DNA of 27,631 nucleotides from Ferrithrix thermotolerans DSM 19514 (GCA_945860575.1 CAMAQQ010000002.1:1-27631), one strand, 5' to 3'; numbered from the stretch's first letter, positions 1-7,211 are shown. The notes: a model not told the origin generated them from the letters alone. Numbers and translations are program-made.

Positions 1-1256
1 TTGAAAGCGGGGTTGCACCCATCTTCAATTTGTTTGGCGATAACGGAAGCATCTTCTAAGCGAGGATTGTCGGATGTGATAACAACCACATCCGCTAAAT
101 CACTTGCAACTTTTCCCATTTTTGGTCGTTTTTGATGATCACGATCACCACCGCATCCGAATACAACGATCACTCGACCCGAATCGTTGACTAATTTTCT
201 GGTCGCTACCAAAATATTTTGCAGTGCTTCTGGCGTGTGCGCGTAATCGACTACGACACCAAACTTCTGGCCCACTGATACAGATTCAAATCTCCCTGCG
301 ATTGCGTCCGCAGCAGCCAAACCTTTGGCAATGTCGCTTGTGGCGACACCGAGTTTGGCTGCTGCGTTCGCGGCAGCTAGCGCGTTCATTACATTGAAGT
401 GTCCACCTGTGACGAGTTGAATCTTCTCGCCTCTCCAGATGAAAGAAAGATGATCAACTTCAGCGACTATTTGTGACGCATCGTCGATACCGAATGTTTC
501 TAAATTAATTTGCTTTTCTTCGGTCAAAGCCGTGATCAACTTTGCGCCGTAATGATCATCGCGATTTACGATGCACATGTCCGAATATCGTGGAGTGAAC
601 AAGCTCGCTTTTGCGGCAAAATACGCTTCCATCGAACCGTGAAAATCTAAATGATCTTGACCGAGATTTGTGAAGATGGTTGCAGCGAATTTTGTTCCGG
701 TGACGCGATGCAAAGACAAAGCGTGCGAAGAAACTTCCATCACCACTGCTTTGCATCCCCGCTCAAACTCGTTGGCTAAGGATCGTTGCAAATCTGTAGC
801 TTCAGGGGTTGTTCGTGCACCTGAGAGAGTTCCGAAAACTGCAGTTGCTAAACCATGCTGGCGCAATACTGATGCCAACAGATGAGCAGTTGTCGTCTTG
901 CCATTGGTTCCTGTGATGCCGATTACTTTCAATTTCGAACTTGGGCGGCCGAAGAATTCGGCGGCGAAAAAACCCATCGCAGTGCGAGCATCATCAACAA
1001 TTATTTGTGGAACTTGAAGATTCAATTTTCGCTCAACAAGAACCGCTGATGCCCCTTTGTTTACTGCGTCAACTGCAAATTCATGACCGTCGACATTTTC
1101 GCCAACTATGCAACAAAACAAGCAGCCATTCGAAATTTTGTTTGAGTCATGCGTGATCTCATTTATCGAGACATTTTGGTCACCAAGAACTTCTCGGGCG
1201 ACAACCTCGTTTACTCCCGAAACAAGATCTGCCAAGTGAAGCGATCTGACTGTCAT
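1..1256 (-). CDS. murE: UDP-N-acetylmuramoyl-tripeptide synthetase MurE, 3' end missing
   Basis: Cytoplasmic Mur ligase adding the third stem-peptide residue to UDP-MurNAc-L-Ala-D-Glu with ATP. I translated the reverse strand from the ATG at 1256 and it stays open for 418 codons to the window edge. The P-loop GITGTNGKTT is at about residues 113-122, the HAL-containing segment at 174-180, the likely carbamylated lysine in FAAKASLF at about 216, and SDNPRLED at 395-402. In this family DNPR marks meso-diaminopimelate specificity, whereas lysine enzymes usually have another residue in place of the Arg. The start lies one base past the ftsI stop, so it is translated in the division operon. The last part of the C-terminal domain is outside the window. 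Identity and strand are certain; substrate is inferred from the motif. Confidence 0.95.
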   Translation of the reverse strand, partial: MTVRSLHLADLVSGVNEVVAREVLGDQNVSINEITHDSNKISNGCLFCCIVGENVDGHEFAVDAVNKGASAVLVERKLNLQVPQIIVDDARTAMGFFAAEFFGRPSSKLKVIGITGTNGKTTTAHLLASVLRQHGLATAVFGTLSGARTTPEATDLQRSLANEFERGCKAVVMEVSSHALSLHRVTGTKFAATIFTNLGQDHLDFHGSMEAYFAAKASLFTPRYSDMCIVNRDDHYGAKLITALTEEKQINLETFGIDDASQIVAEVDHLSFIWRGEKIQLVTGGHFNVMNALAAANAAAKLGVATSDIAKGLAAADAIAGRFESVSVGQKFGVVVDYAHTPEALQNILVATRKLVNDSGRVIVVFGCGGDRDHQKRPKMGKVASDLADVVVITSDNPRLEDASVIAKQIEDGCNPAF

Positions 1257-1257
1257 A

Positions 1258-3213
1258 TCAGTTCGACGCTCCGAGGTCGGCGGGCCGTGACCCGACACAA
1301 CCAGCGTCACCTTGCGTAGGGCGGATATCAAGTTCATTGATCAGGGCTTGTCCGATGCGAGCAAACACCGGCGCAGCGGCCCTTCCGCCGAAGCGGTCTT
1401 TTGCAGTTGGATCTGGTTCGTCGATTGAGACCAGAACCGTCATCTGCGGATTGCCTGCCGGCAAAAACCCGACGAATGAAGCGAAATATGCATAGGTCCC
1501 GTCGTCTGCCGTGTATTTGCCATTTTTTTGAAGTTTGTAGGCGGTGCCAGTTTTGCCAGCAACACTCATCCCTGAGAGTTGTGCGAGTCCACCTGTTCCA
1601 TAACAAACCACATCGGTCATCATCTCGGTCATTGTTTTCGCGGTTGCTTCGCTGACAACTTGACGAGTCGCAGAAAGTGGAGTGTCAGTGACGACTCCCT
1701 TGGCATCTACGGTCGCTTTCACCAATTTTGGCGCGATGTAAACACCCTTGTTGGCGATCGCATTTACCGCCGAGACAAGTTGCAAACCAGTTGCGGTGTA
1801 TCCGTATCCGTAAGCAAAAGTTATTTTCTCGGTGCCTTGCCACTTTTCTGCCGGCTTCAACACGCCTTGCGATTCGGCCGGATAATTTACGGGTGTCTTT
1901 GTTCCAAAACCAAATGTCTGAAGATAGTCATGATTAGTTTTGCTATTTAGCGAACGCGAAATCAACACGGTTCCGTTGTTCGACGAATCAACAATAATTT
2001 TTCGTACCGTCATATCTTCGGTTGGGTGAAAATATCCATCTGAAACTTTGTATTCCCAGTCGCTACCTTTGTCGTAAATTTCTTCGTAAGGCACCGTGAA
2101 CTTCGTGGCTGGTGTTGCTTTGCCTTCGTTGATTGCTGCAGCGATGCTGAACACTTTGGCGACCGAACCAGGTTCATGGGCTTCAACTGCGGCGAAGTTT
2201 CCTGAATCGCTCGTGTAACTTCCATCAGTATTTTGACGAATATTCGACATCGCATAAATCTCACCAGTTTTAGTGTCCATCACGATCGCCGAGCCGCCAC
2301 GCGCTTGCACGAACTGAACTTGCTGCGTGAGAATTTGATCGATCTGAAATTGAATTGTGCGATTTATTGTCGTCACCAGCCTGCCACCAGGTATCGCTTC
2401 AATAACATCACTCGAGCCCGCTGCCATTGACTTTCCATTGGCGTTCACCTCACGCGCGATGCGACCATCTTCGCCGGCGAGCAAATCTTGATATTGCAAC
2501 TCAAGACCCGAAATACCAAGACCATCAATGTCTGTACGGCCAATCAATCCACGCAAACCACTGCTGGTCAACGCCCGACTGGATTCGCGATAAGACGAAA
2601 CACCTTTGAGCCCGAGAGCAATGATCACATCCGCAAGTTGCTGATCTGCTTGACGAGCAACATACACGAAGCTTGAACTTTGGTCTCGAAGTTTGATCGA
2701 CAATTCGAGTTTCGCTTCGTCTGTCATTTGCAAAATGCCACCGACGGCATTGGCGACACCGATCGGGTCGGTTATTGAGCGCGGATCTGCGAAAACTGTT
2801 CGTGTCGGTATCGGCAACGCCAATTCTTGTCCGTTGCGATCCAAAATCGATCCGCGTTCAGCACGAAGTGTTTGAACTCTTGTTCGTTGTGAAACACTGG
2901 CGTCACGATAATCGCCGGACCAAACAGTCTGCAGCAATGCAACGCGAACACCGAGTCCGACCAGCAACAGCGCAACCACTGAGAACATGAAACTGGTACG
3001 TCTTTGAACGGTTCCGATTTTGAGATTCTCTGTAAACACATCGAAACCTTTGTCAACTACAGCGCCATTTCGATGAGAAATTTGAGCAACGTGCTTTCGA
3101 TGCTTTTGGTTCGCTCGAATTTTTCGTTTTGAAAGAGCCTTGCCCCTGGATTGTTTGATTCTTTTTGACCTGCCGAGACTTTCGGCGCGACGCTCGCGAA
3201 TCGACAGGCTCAT
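1258..3213 (-). CDS. ftsI: Penicillin-binding protein, septal transpeptidase FtsI/PbpB
   Basis: Class B penicillin-binding protein cross-linking septal peptidoglycan, 651 residues. A basic cytoplasmic tail (1-70) precedes one membrane helix at about 74-96. The PBP dimerisation domain begins near RGSILDRNG (120-128). The transpeptidase domain carries all three active-site motifs: SVAK with the acyl-serine at 350, SSN at 410-412, and KTG at 554-556. The stretch YGYGYTATGLQL (468-479) matches the FtsI-type segment between the second and third motifs. The ATG start overlaps the upstream ftsL-like stop by four bases (ATGA), so translation is probably coupled, and murE starts one base after its stop. 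The roughly 70-residue cytoplasmic tail is Arg/Lys-rich. Assignment rests on motifs plus position in the division cluster. Confidence 0.96.
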   Translation of the reverse strand: MSLSIRERRAESLGRSKRIKQSRGKALSKRKIRANQKHRKHVAQISHRNGAVVDKGFDVFTENLKIGTVQRRTSFMFSVVALLLVGLGVRVALLQTVWSGDYRDASVSQRTRVQTLRAERGSILDRNGQELALPIPTRTVFADPRSITDPIGVANAVGGILQMTDEAKLELSIKLRDQSSSFVYVARQADQQLADVIIALGLKGVSSYRESSRALTSSGLRGLIGRTDIDGLGISGLELQYQDLLAGEDGRIAREVNANGKSMAAGSSDVIEAIPGGRLVTTINRTIQFQIDQILTQQVQFVQARGGSAIVMDTKTGEIYAMSNIRQNTDGSYTSDSGNFAAVEAHEPGSVAKVFSIAAAINEGKATPATKFTVPYEEIYDKGSDWEYKVSDGYFHPTEDMTVRKIIVDSSNNGTVLISRSLNSKTNHDYLQTFGFGTKTPVNYPAESQGVLKPAEKWQGTEKITFAYGYGYTATGLQLVSAVNAIANKGVYIAPKLVKATVDAKGVVTDTPLSATRQVVSEATAKTMTEMMTDVVCYGTGGLAQLSGMSVAGKTGTAYKLQKNGKYTADDGTYAYFASFVGFLPAGNPQMTVLVSIDEPDPTAKDRFGGRAAAPVFARIGQALINELDIRPTQGDAGCVGSRPADLGASN

Positions 3214-3881
3214 GGTGTTGATCCTGAACTCTCAAGCACAAGCTGATCTGAATTGCGCGGTAGAGCAATTGAATCATCCATGTCTCCCGTTGAAGCCAAG
3301 ACCATCGTTACAACATCCGCAGGAATCTCTTCGAACTTTGCGCCTGATCCGGGCCACATGCCCAAGATGATCGCTTGGGCTCGCAAATAGTCTGGCGACC
3401 GCAATTCGGCGCGTTGCTGGCGAAGTTCGTTGTAATGCTGACGAGCAAGTCGAACATCAGTGCTTACTTTGTCCAGTTGCAACTGCTGCTCGGCAATCAC
3501 TGTTTGAAAAATCACAATAAATGTCAAGACAGAAGCGAGGGCAAATATAACTAAAGTAATTTTTGAGAATTTTGATCTTGTAACTGGTTGCACAACTCGT
3601 AATTGCGGTTTTGCATTATTTTGTTTGCTGTTTCGTCGATTTCCTGGTCGAGAGACTGGTCGCGAAACTGGTCGCGAAACTTGTCTCGTAATTGGTCGAG
3701 AGACTGGCCGAGAGACTTGTCTCGTAATTGGCCGAGAGACTTGATGGGTATCTGTTCTAGAGACTGGTCTCGCAACTGGTCGCGAGACTGGCCGAGTAAC
3801 TGCTCGGGTTCCTGCTCGAGTTACAGGTTCAACTCGGTGTTTACGAATCGATTCTTGGCGACGAGAATAAGCCGCGGACAT
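3210..3881 (-). CDS. ftsL: FtsL-like division protein with Arg-rich repeat tail
   Basis: Small bitopic membrane protein, 223 residues, in the position ftsL occupies between rsmH and ftsI. Residues 1-107 form a very basic cytoplasmic tail. From about 19 to 80 it is built of four-residue units such as VSRP, VTRP and ITRQ, with an arginine every fourth residue. One membrane helix spans about 108-130, followed by a short coiled-coil-prone segment (130-163) and the SPDYLRAQA...LGM segment typical of FtsL/FtsB proteins. The C-terminal 40 residues are acidic to neutral. FtsL proteins scaffold FtsI and FtsW at the septum. Sequence identity in this family is always low, so the name depends on topology and gene order. 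The gene sits one base after the rsmH stop and overlaps ftsI by ATGA. Confidence 0.8.
   Translation of the reverse strand: MSAAYSRRQESIRKHRVEPVTRAGTRAVTRPVSRPVARPVSRTDTHQVSRPITRQVSRPVSRPITRQVSRPVSRPVSRPGNRRNSKQNNAKPQLRVVQPVTRSKFSKITLVIFALASVLTFIVIFQTVIAEQQLQLDKVSTDVRLARQHYNELRQQRAELRSPDYLRAQAIILGMWPGSGAKFEEIPADVVTMVLASTGDMDDSIALPRNSDQLVLESSGSTP
3642..3827 (-). repeat. 12-bp tandem repeat inside the ftsL-like gene
   Basis: About fifteen imperfect copies of a 12-base unit encode the VSRP/ITRQ tetrapeptide tail. A higher-order duplication is visible: the string ACTTGTCTCGTAATTGG on the plus strand recurs after 36 bases (near 3679 and 3715), that is, three units. All length steps are multiples of three, so the frame is kept. 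The pattern looks like growth by replication slippage. Confidence 0.85.
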
Positions 3882-3882
3882 C

Positions 3883-4905
3883 TCAGTTCCCGTCCTTTAG
3901 CCCAAGGCCCCGCGCCCCTGCGGGGACTTTTTCGATAACTCGCAACCGAGCCGACTTGGCCCGGCGATTTTTGGTTTGCTCTTGCTCGGTTGGGTATTGA
4001 GCCATTCGTACTCGGCGAACACGGCGTGTGCCAAGTTGCGACTCGTGAACAAATGGTGATCCGATTTTTGGTTCGTCGGCGTCTTTTTCAGATGCCCGAA
4101 AAACTTGTTTAACAATTCGATTTTCACCCGAGTGATATGTCAGAACTGCTACTCGCCCACCAATTTTTGTTGCGTCAATTGCAACCTGCAGTGCTCTCGC
4201 AAGAATCTCAAGTTCTTTGTTGACTTCAATTCGAATTGCTTGAAATGTTCGCTTTGCAGGATGCCCGCCCGTGCGGCGAGCCGGCGCAGGGATTGCGGCA
4301 ACAATCACTTCAGCCAGGTGTGTAGTCGTATGAATCGGCCGAGCAGCGACAATTGCGCGGGCAATTCGTCTTGCGAATCGTTCGTCTGCGTTTTGCGTGA
4401 TGATGCCAGCAAGTTCAGATTCTTGATAACTATTCACGACATCGGCAGCACTAAGTTCACCGCGTTGATCCATTCGCATATCCAACGGACCATCATTTCG
4501 ATAAGAAAATCCGCGCTCAGCAATATCAAGTTGCGGCGACGAAACCCCGAGATCAAATAGTGCACCAGATATTTCTTTTATAGAAAGTTCTTCAAGAACC
4601 TCACTCAACGAATCAAAGCGAACTCGACGAACTGTTAACCGTCCATGCAGTGACGAGTCGTCGGCAATCATTCGCTCTGCATTTGCAATGGCATCTGCAT
4701 CTTGATCTAAACCCAAAATTTGCAATGATGGGTTGGCTTTTAAAATTGCCTTGGCGTGACCACCAAGACCGAATGTTGCATCAACTACAACGCCGGGGGG
4801 CACCGTTGTAAAACATTGAGCAACTTCTTCGAGCATCACAGGCTCATGCGACTTGCCCTGTGAATTGAACTGTGAGTTTAGGTCTGAACTATTTTCAGTC
4901 GTCAT
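3883..4905 (-). CDS. rsmH: 16S rRNA (cytosine-N4) methyltransferase RsmH (MraW)
   Basis: Cytoplasmic enzyme that N4-methylates C1402 of 16S rRNA using S-adenosylmethionine; 340 residues is a slightly long but normal size. The family opening HEPVMLEE is at 20-27, the SAM-binding DATFGLGGHA at 42-51, the acidic GLDQDADA at 65-72, and DLGVSSPQLD about residue 117 followed by RGFSYRNDGPLDMRMD. An insertion of an alpha-helical domain follows, as in the family, and the C-terminal part has LTYHSGE and NRRAKSARLRV. The ATG has no clear Shine-Dalgarno sequence: the 15 bases upstream lie in a predicted helix of the leader RNA. The stop is one base before the ftsL-like start. Confidence 0.97.
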   Translation of the reverse strand: MTTENSSDLNSQFNSQGKSHEPVMLEEVAQCFTTVPPGVVVDATFGLGGHAKAILKANPSLQILGLDQDADAIANAERMIADDSSLHGRLTVRRVRFDSLSEVLEELSIKEISGALFDLGVSSPQLDIAERGFSYRNDGPLDMRMDQRGELSAADVVNSYQESELAGIITQNADERFARRIARAIVAARPIHTTTHLAEVIVAAIPAPARRTGGHPAKRTFQAIRIEVNKELEILARALQVAIDATKIGGRVAVLTYHSGENRIVKQVFRASEKDADEPKIGSPFVHESQLGTRRVRRVRMAQYPTEQEQTKNRRAKSARLRVIEKVPAGARGLGLKDGN

Positions 4906-5100
4906 GGCAGTCTTGCAACCTGCAACTCGTCACCACGATCGCTTCGCTTATCAGCAGCCCCCCGACCAACGGTGCCTCCGGGATTTCTCCCCGGATAGCG
5001 AGACAGTAGCGAGCGGAGTTGGGTGCTATCCATCTTGTTAGTCGGAAGACTGCTGATAATCGAAACTGATGCAACTTGTGACGGTTGCAAAAAATTTGTT
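4906..5100 (-). ncRNA. Structured 5' leader of rsmH (mraW-RNA-like candidate)
   Basis: The mraZ-rsmH gap holds nested inverted repeats. The centre is a possible 19-bp helix between 5041-5059 and 4948-4966: a perfect 10-bp arm (TTATCAGCAG/CTGCTGATAA), four pairs allowing G-U, then CCGAC/GTCGG. Outside it, 5083-5090 pairs with 4913-4920 (TTGCAACC/GGTTGCAA) and 5078-5083 with 4928-4933. Inside are two hairpins that share bases 4993-4995: GGATAGC/GCTATCC (5025-5031 with 4993-4999) and a TCCGGG/CCCGGA stem (4990-4995 with 4977-4982). The outer helix ends about eight bases before the rsmH ATG and would cover the ribosome-binding region. A conserved mraW RNA motif is known from 5' regions of rsmH in Actinomycetales. 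I could not align to it, so homology is inference; the base-pairing potential is directly visible. Confidence 0.65.
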
Positions 5101-5119
5101 GCCGACCTCCCCTCGTTCG

Positions 5120-5533
5120 CTACTCTGCGCCTGCAAGTTCTTGGGCACCCGAATCACTTATTCGCTGATGACGCTCTGGATCCCAAATTTCAACACGATC
5201 AAAAGAACCGCTGACAACAACCCGCGAATTAAGTTGAAGCCCCGCGTAGGTGCGCAATTTCTCGTCGATGTTGATGCGACCCTGGTTGTCGACAGTTACT
5301 TCAATCATGTTTGAAGACAAGGCGCGCTGCTGTTTGCGGTCCATTTCGCCACGACGAACTTTGTCCATCGCGTCATTGGCTACGGACAAGAAAGCTTCAG
5401 TGGTCAATACGTCGACACATTTGTCGCGTCCAAGGGCGAGATAGCACTTTGGCTCGAGGCGTGGACGGAAAGCGGCTGGCAGAGCGATGCGACCCTTTGG
5501 ATCCAATTGACGCTCGTGTGCACCTACAAACAC
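5120..5533 (-). CDS. mraZ: Transcriptional regulator MraZ
   Basis: AbrB-fold DNA-binding repressor of the division and cell-wall cluster. The two SpoVT/AbrB-like repeats are visible as ERQLDPKGRIALPAAFR at the N terminus and VTVDNQGRINIDEKLR in the second half; each has the conserved D-x-x-G-R-I core. I place the start at GTG 5533, giving 137 residues that begin MFVGAHERQLD, which matches the usual start of the family. A strong GGAGG lies four bases upstream. A longer reading from TTG 5554 exists but has no ribosome-binding site and adds seven unconserved residues. It heads the minus-strand cluster, and box repeats typical of MraZ operators lie about 75-120 bases upstream. Confidence 0.94.
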   Translation of the reverse strand: MFVGAHERQLDPKGRIALPAAFRPRLEPKCYLALGRDKCVDVLTTEAFLSVANDAMDKVRRGEMDRKQQRALSSNMIEVTVDNQGRINIDEKLRTYAGLQLNSRVVVSGSFDRVEIWDPERHQRISDSGAQELAGAE

Positions 5534-5601
5534 TGACCCTCCGCTTTGTCCCAAAACCCATTATTTAAAAGGCTTTGGAGCTCCCTCCGCGACCTGAAAG
5601 G

Positions 5602-5607
5602 AGTATA
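5602..5607 (-). promoter_or_regulatory. mraZ: Candidate -10 box of the mraZ promoter
   Basis: TATACT on the minus strand lies about 68 bases upstream of the mraZ GTG. The -35 region at the usual 17-base spacing (5625-5630, CACTTA) is weak and falls between the two pairs of MraZ boxes, so a bound MraZ would block polymerase. The box is a good match, but the promoter as a whole is inferred. Confidence 0.5.
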
Positions 5608-5608
5608 A

Positions 5609-5653
5609 CCCACTTTCCCCCACTTAAGTGGATTTAACCCCACTTTCCCCCAC
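5609..5653 (-). promoter_or_regulatory. MraZ operator: four GTGGG boxes
   Basis: On the minus strand GTGGG occurs at 5649-5653, 5639-5643, 5619-5623 and 5609-5613. Start-to-start spacing is 10, 20 and 10 bases, so all four lie on one helical face and one 10-base slot is empty. The two pairs are identical 15-mers (GTGGGGGAAAGTGGG). MraZ is known to bind direct repeats of this type with 5-base spacers upstream of its own gene. The arrangement therefore supports autoregulation. Confidence 0.75.
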
Positions 5654-5707
5654 TAATTTTTGAGCGAATTGGTCTAGTTACTGCAAACGCGGATTGCTGG
5701 TTTTAAC

Positions 5708-5744
5708 TAGTGAGCTAGTTAGTGAGCTAGTTAGTGAACTAGCT
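5708..5744. repeat. Three 12-bp tandem repeats with hairpin after the lipoate-ligase-like gene
   Basis: Three units TAGTGAGCTAGT, TAGTGAGCTAGT, TAGTGAACTAGC run back to back and end in the stop codon of the lipoate-ligase-like gene. The last two units also form a perfect hairpin: 5725-5732 pairs with 5737-5744 (8 bp, 4-base loop). There is no strong U tract, so a terminator role is possible but not shown. The repeat is rich in TAG and TGA. Confidence 0.6.
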
Positions 5745-6423
5745 AAAGCGTTTCAGCCAAAACAATCAACGAATTGGCGATCTCATTGAGGCCGCCTGAA
5801 ACGCCAGTTTGAATTGAATTGAAGTCTGAGCCGAGGATTTTTTTGTTGCCCGAGAGTTTTTCAAAATCCAGGTATTTTTCGTAAGCCCCGATCGACCAGC
5901 GACTGTGCAGCACGCATTGAAACCTTGCCATCTCTCTTGTTCGTCGCTGCGAAATACCCACCAATTTTTTGTCGTGCAGTGTTACTTCGCCCGGCCCAAG
6001 CCCCGCAAAACAAACCAAATCTGAAATTTCGTTTCGCTCTAAACCACCCCGATGCACAATTAATTGATCGCGCGAAGCCACTTCATTTTCGGCGAGCGCA
6101 GCGGCCCACAAATCGCCAACCCACCACATCGACCTTCCAATATCATCGCTCCATAAAGCATCGTCACGCTCAATCACAAAATCAATCCATAGATGGTCGT
6201 TGACGCCAAGAAAAACCACACCGCCACCACTGCGCCGGCGAACGACACTAACACCATCATTATCGCAGGCTTGCTGATTAACAATTTCGAATGATTGTTT
6301 TGAACCCAACACGATCGCTGACTCAGTGATTGAAGCGCGCCAGATTGATCGCTCTGCTGGCAAATCTCGAGAGTGCACCGACTCAGCCGAGTCACGAATG
6401 TGATGTATCTGCCAGGACTTCAT
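5743..6423 (-). CDS. Lipoate-protein ligase A-like protein (BPL/LplA/LipB fold)
   Basis: Protein of the biotin/lipoate ligase superfamily, 226 residues, about the size of a single catalytic domain without the LplA C-terminal lid. Visible motifs are VVRRRSGGG (the RRxxGGG acyl-adenylate loop, about residues 61-69) and HDKKLVGISQRR (about 150-161), which supplies the lysine used to bind the lipoyl-adenylate carboxylate. Such proteins attach lipoate or a related acyl group to lysines of dehydrogenase E2 or GcvH proteins. No lipoyl substrate gene lies nearby, so the real acceptor is unknown. I choose ATG 6423, with AGAAG upstream, over TTG 6426. It follows the HNH gene by about 33 bases on the same strand. 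Octanoyltransferase or a non-lipoate acyltransferase role cannot be excluded. Confidence 0.8.
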   Translation of the reverse strand: MKSWQIHHIRDSAESVHSRDLPAERSIWRASITESAIVLGSKQSFEIVNQQACDNDGVSVVRRRSGGGVVFLGVNDHLWIDFVIERDDALWSDDIGRSMWWVGDLWAAALAENEVASRDQLIVHRGGLERNEISDLVCFAGLGPGEVTLHDKKLVGISQRRTREMARFQCVLHSRWSIGAYEKYLDFEKLSGNKKILGSDFNSIQTGVSGGLNEIANSLIVLAETL

Positions 6424-6456
6424 CAACGAACTTCTCAGAAAGTTTCTATAAGAAAT

Positions 6457-6954
6457 TTACGACGCGTAAGCGAGATACTGTTTCCATGCTTCAGGAATCC
6501 TGCCTACCGAAACGGTGATCCAAGCAAGTTCTCGTGGCGTGTGTGGTTTATTTGCCAGACGCATTCCTGCTTCATCAGGAGTGCGATCTCGTTTTTTTAG
6601 ATTGCAACCTCGACACGCAGCCGTGACATTCTCCCAAACATGCATACCGCCTCGAGATCGGGGCATGACATGGTCAATGCTGTCGGCAAGAGCGCCGCAA
6701 TATTGACAACAATGATTGTCTCGCGCAAATATCGCCCGCCTCGACATTGCAGTGCGACGATGATAAGGAACTTTGACGACATATCGCAACCGAATTACCA
6801 GCGGTCCTGGCATCACAAAAGTTTCAGCATGCACTTGTGTTCCGTCGTCTTCGACTATTTCGGCTTTATCCGAGAGCACCAAACAGATTGCGCGCCGAGC
6901 AGGAACGATTGAGAGAGGCTCAAAAGTTGCGTTGAGCACCAGTGCGCTTCTCAT
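6457..6954 (-). CDS. HNH endonuclease family protein
   Basis: Predicted HNH nuclease of 165 residues. The zinc-supported fold is plain: CQYC at 83-86, the catalytic-type ADSIDH with H95, then W107-E-N109 and ACRGCN with cysteines 114 and 117. The N-terminal 70 residues (LVLNATFEPLSIVPARRA and onward) are the usual partner domain of this HNH subfamily, which is widespread in actinobacteria. Its cellular substrate is not established. I place the start at ATG 6954, because it then overlaps the upstream small gene by exactly ATGA; an in-frame extension of six codons exists but lies inside that gene. It is unlikely to be a restriction enzyme, since no methyltransferase or specificity gene is near. 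Confidence 0.88.
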   Translation of the reverse strand: MRSALVLNATFEPLSIVPARRAICLVLSDKAEIVEDDGTQVHAETFVMPGPLVIRLRYVVKVPYHRRTAMSRRAIFARDNHCCQYCGALADSIDHVMPRSRGGMHVWENVTAACRGCNLKKRDRTPDEAGMRLANKPHTPRELAWITVSVGRIPEAWKQYLAYAS

Positions 6955-7208
6955 TGCGATTCTTTCAGCCAACGTAAGTAGCTCAATACATCGACTACGT
7001 CGAGTGTGTGGCCGCGCTCACCATATTGTGTCAAGACCCGAAAACGTATGTATTCGCGAGTCGGCACGGGCAAAAATGGGGCTCGAGCCCACCATCTCCG
7101 TGGGGTCAAACGAACCACCTGTGTTAGCGCCGTGGCCCACAAACTTGGGCGACAAAGCACTGCAACAAAAATCGACGCACCTGACCGAATGCCCGACATA
7201 ACTTTCAT
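6951..7208 (-). CDS. Conserved small protein, function unknown
   Basis: An 85-residue protein, Arg- and Trp-rich. Residues 35-61 read as a basic segment WWARAPFLPVPTREYIRFR followed by an LTQYG element, and the C terminus has DVVDVLSYLRWLKE. I recognise this pattern (WW-x-PPFLPxP-x-YxRFR, then DVxxYLxW) from small actinobacterial proteins of unknown role. It starts three bases after the acyl-CoA dehydrogenase stop and its TGA overlaps the HNH start as ATGA, so all three are probably co-translated. The start may be ATG 7208 or ATG 7199; neither has a clear ribosome-binding site. No enzyme motif or transmembrane segment is certain, although residues 10-30 are moderately hydrophobic. Confidence 0.75.
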   Translation of the reverse strand: MKVMSGIRSGASIFVAVLCRPSLWATALTQVVRLTPRRWWARAPFLPVPTREYIRFRVLTQYGERGHTLDVVDVLSYLRWLKESQ

Positions 7209-7211
7209 TAG

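Noticed and set aside
3642..3827. CRISPR-like array
   Set aside because: The units are 12 bases long with no spacers, and they keep the reading frame of a coding gene.
3603..3938. 111-codon plus-strand frame rich in SRDWSRNW repeats
   Set aside because: It is the antisense reading of the 12-bp repeat in the ftsL-like gene and the end of rsmH. The minus-strand frame has the expected membrane helix and operon position.
4906..5100. MITE or small transposon suggested by nested inverted repeats
   Set aside because: No target-site duplication or terminal arrangement is seen, the repeats are nested helices of unequal size, and the position before rsmH fits a leader RNA better. Not fully excluded.
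5533..5554. TTG 5554 as mraZ start
   Set aside because: It has no ribosome-binding site and adds seven residues before the conserved family start. GTG 5533 has GGAGG.
7070..7140. GGCTCGAGCCC palindrome resembling a tRNA T-arm
   Set aside because: It lies within the small conserved gene and no cloverleaf can be drawn.
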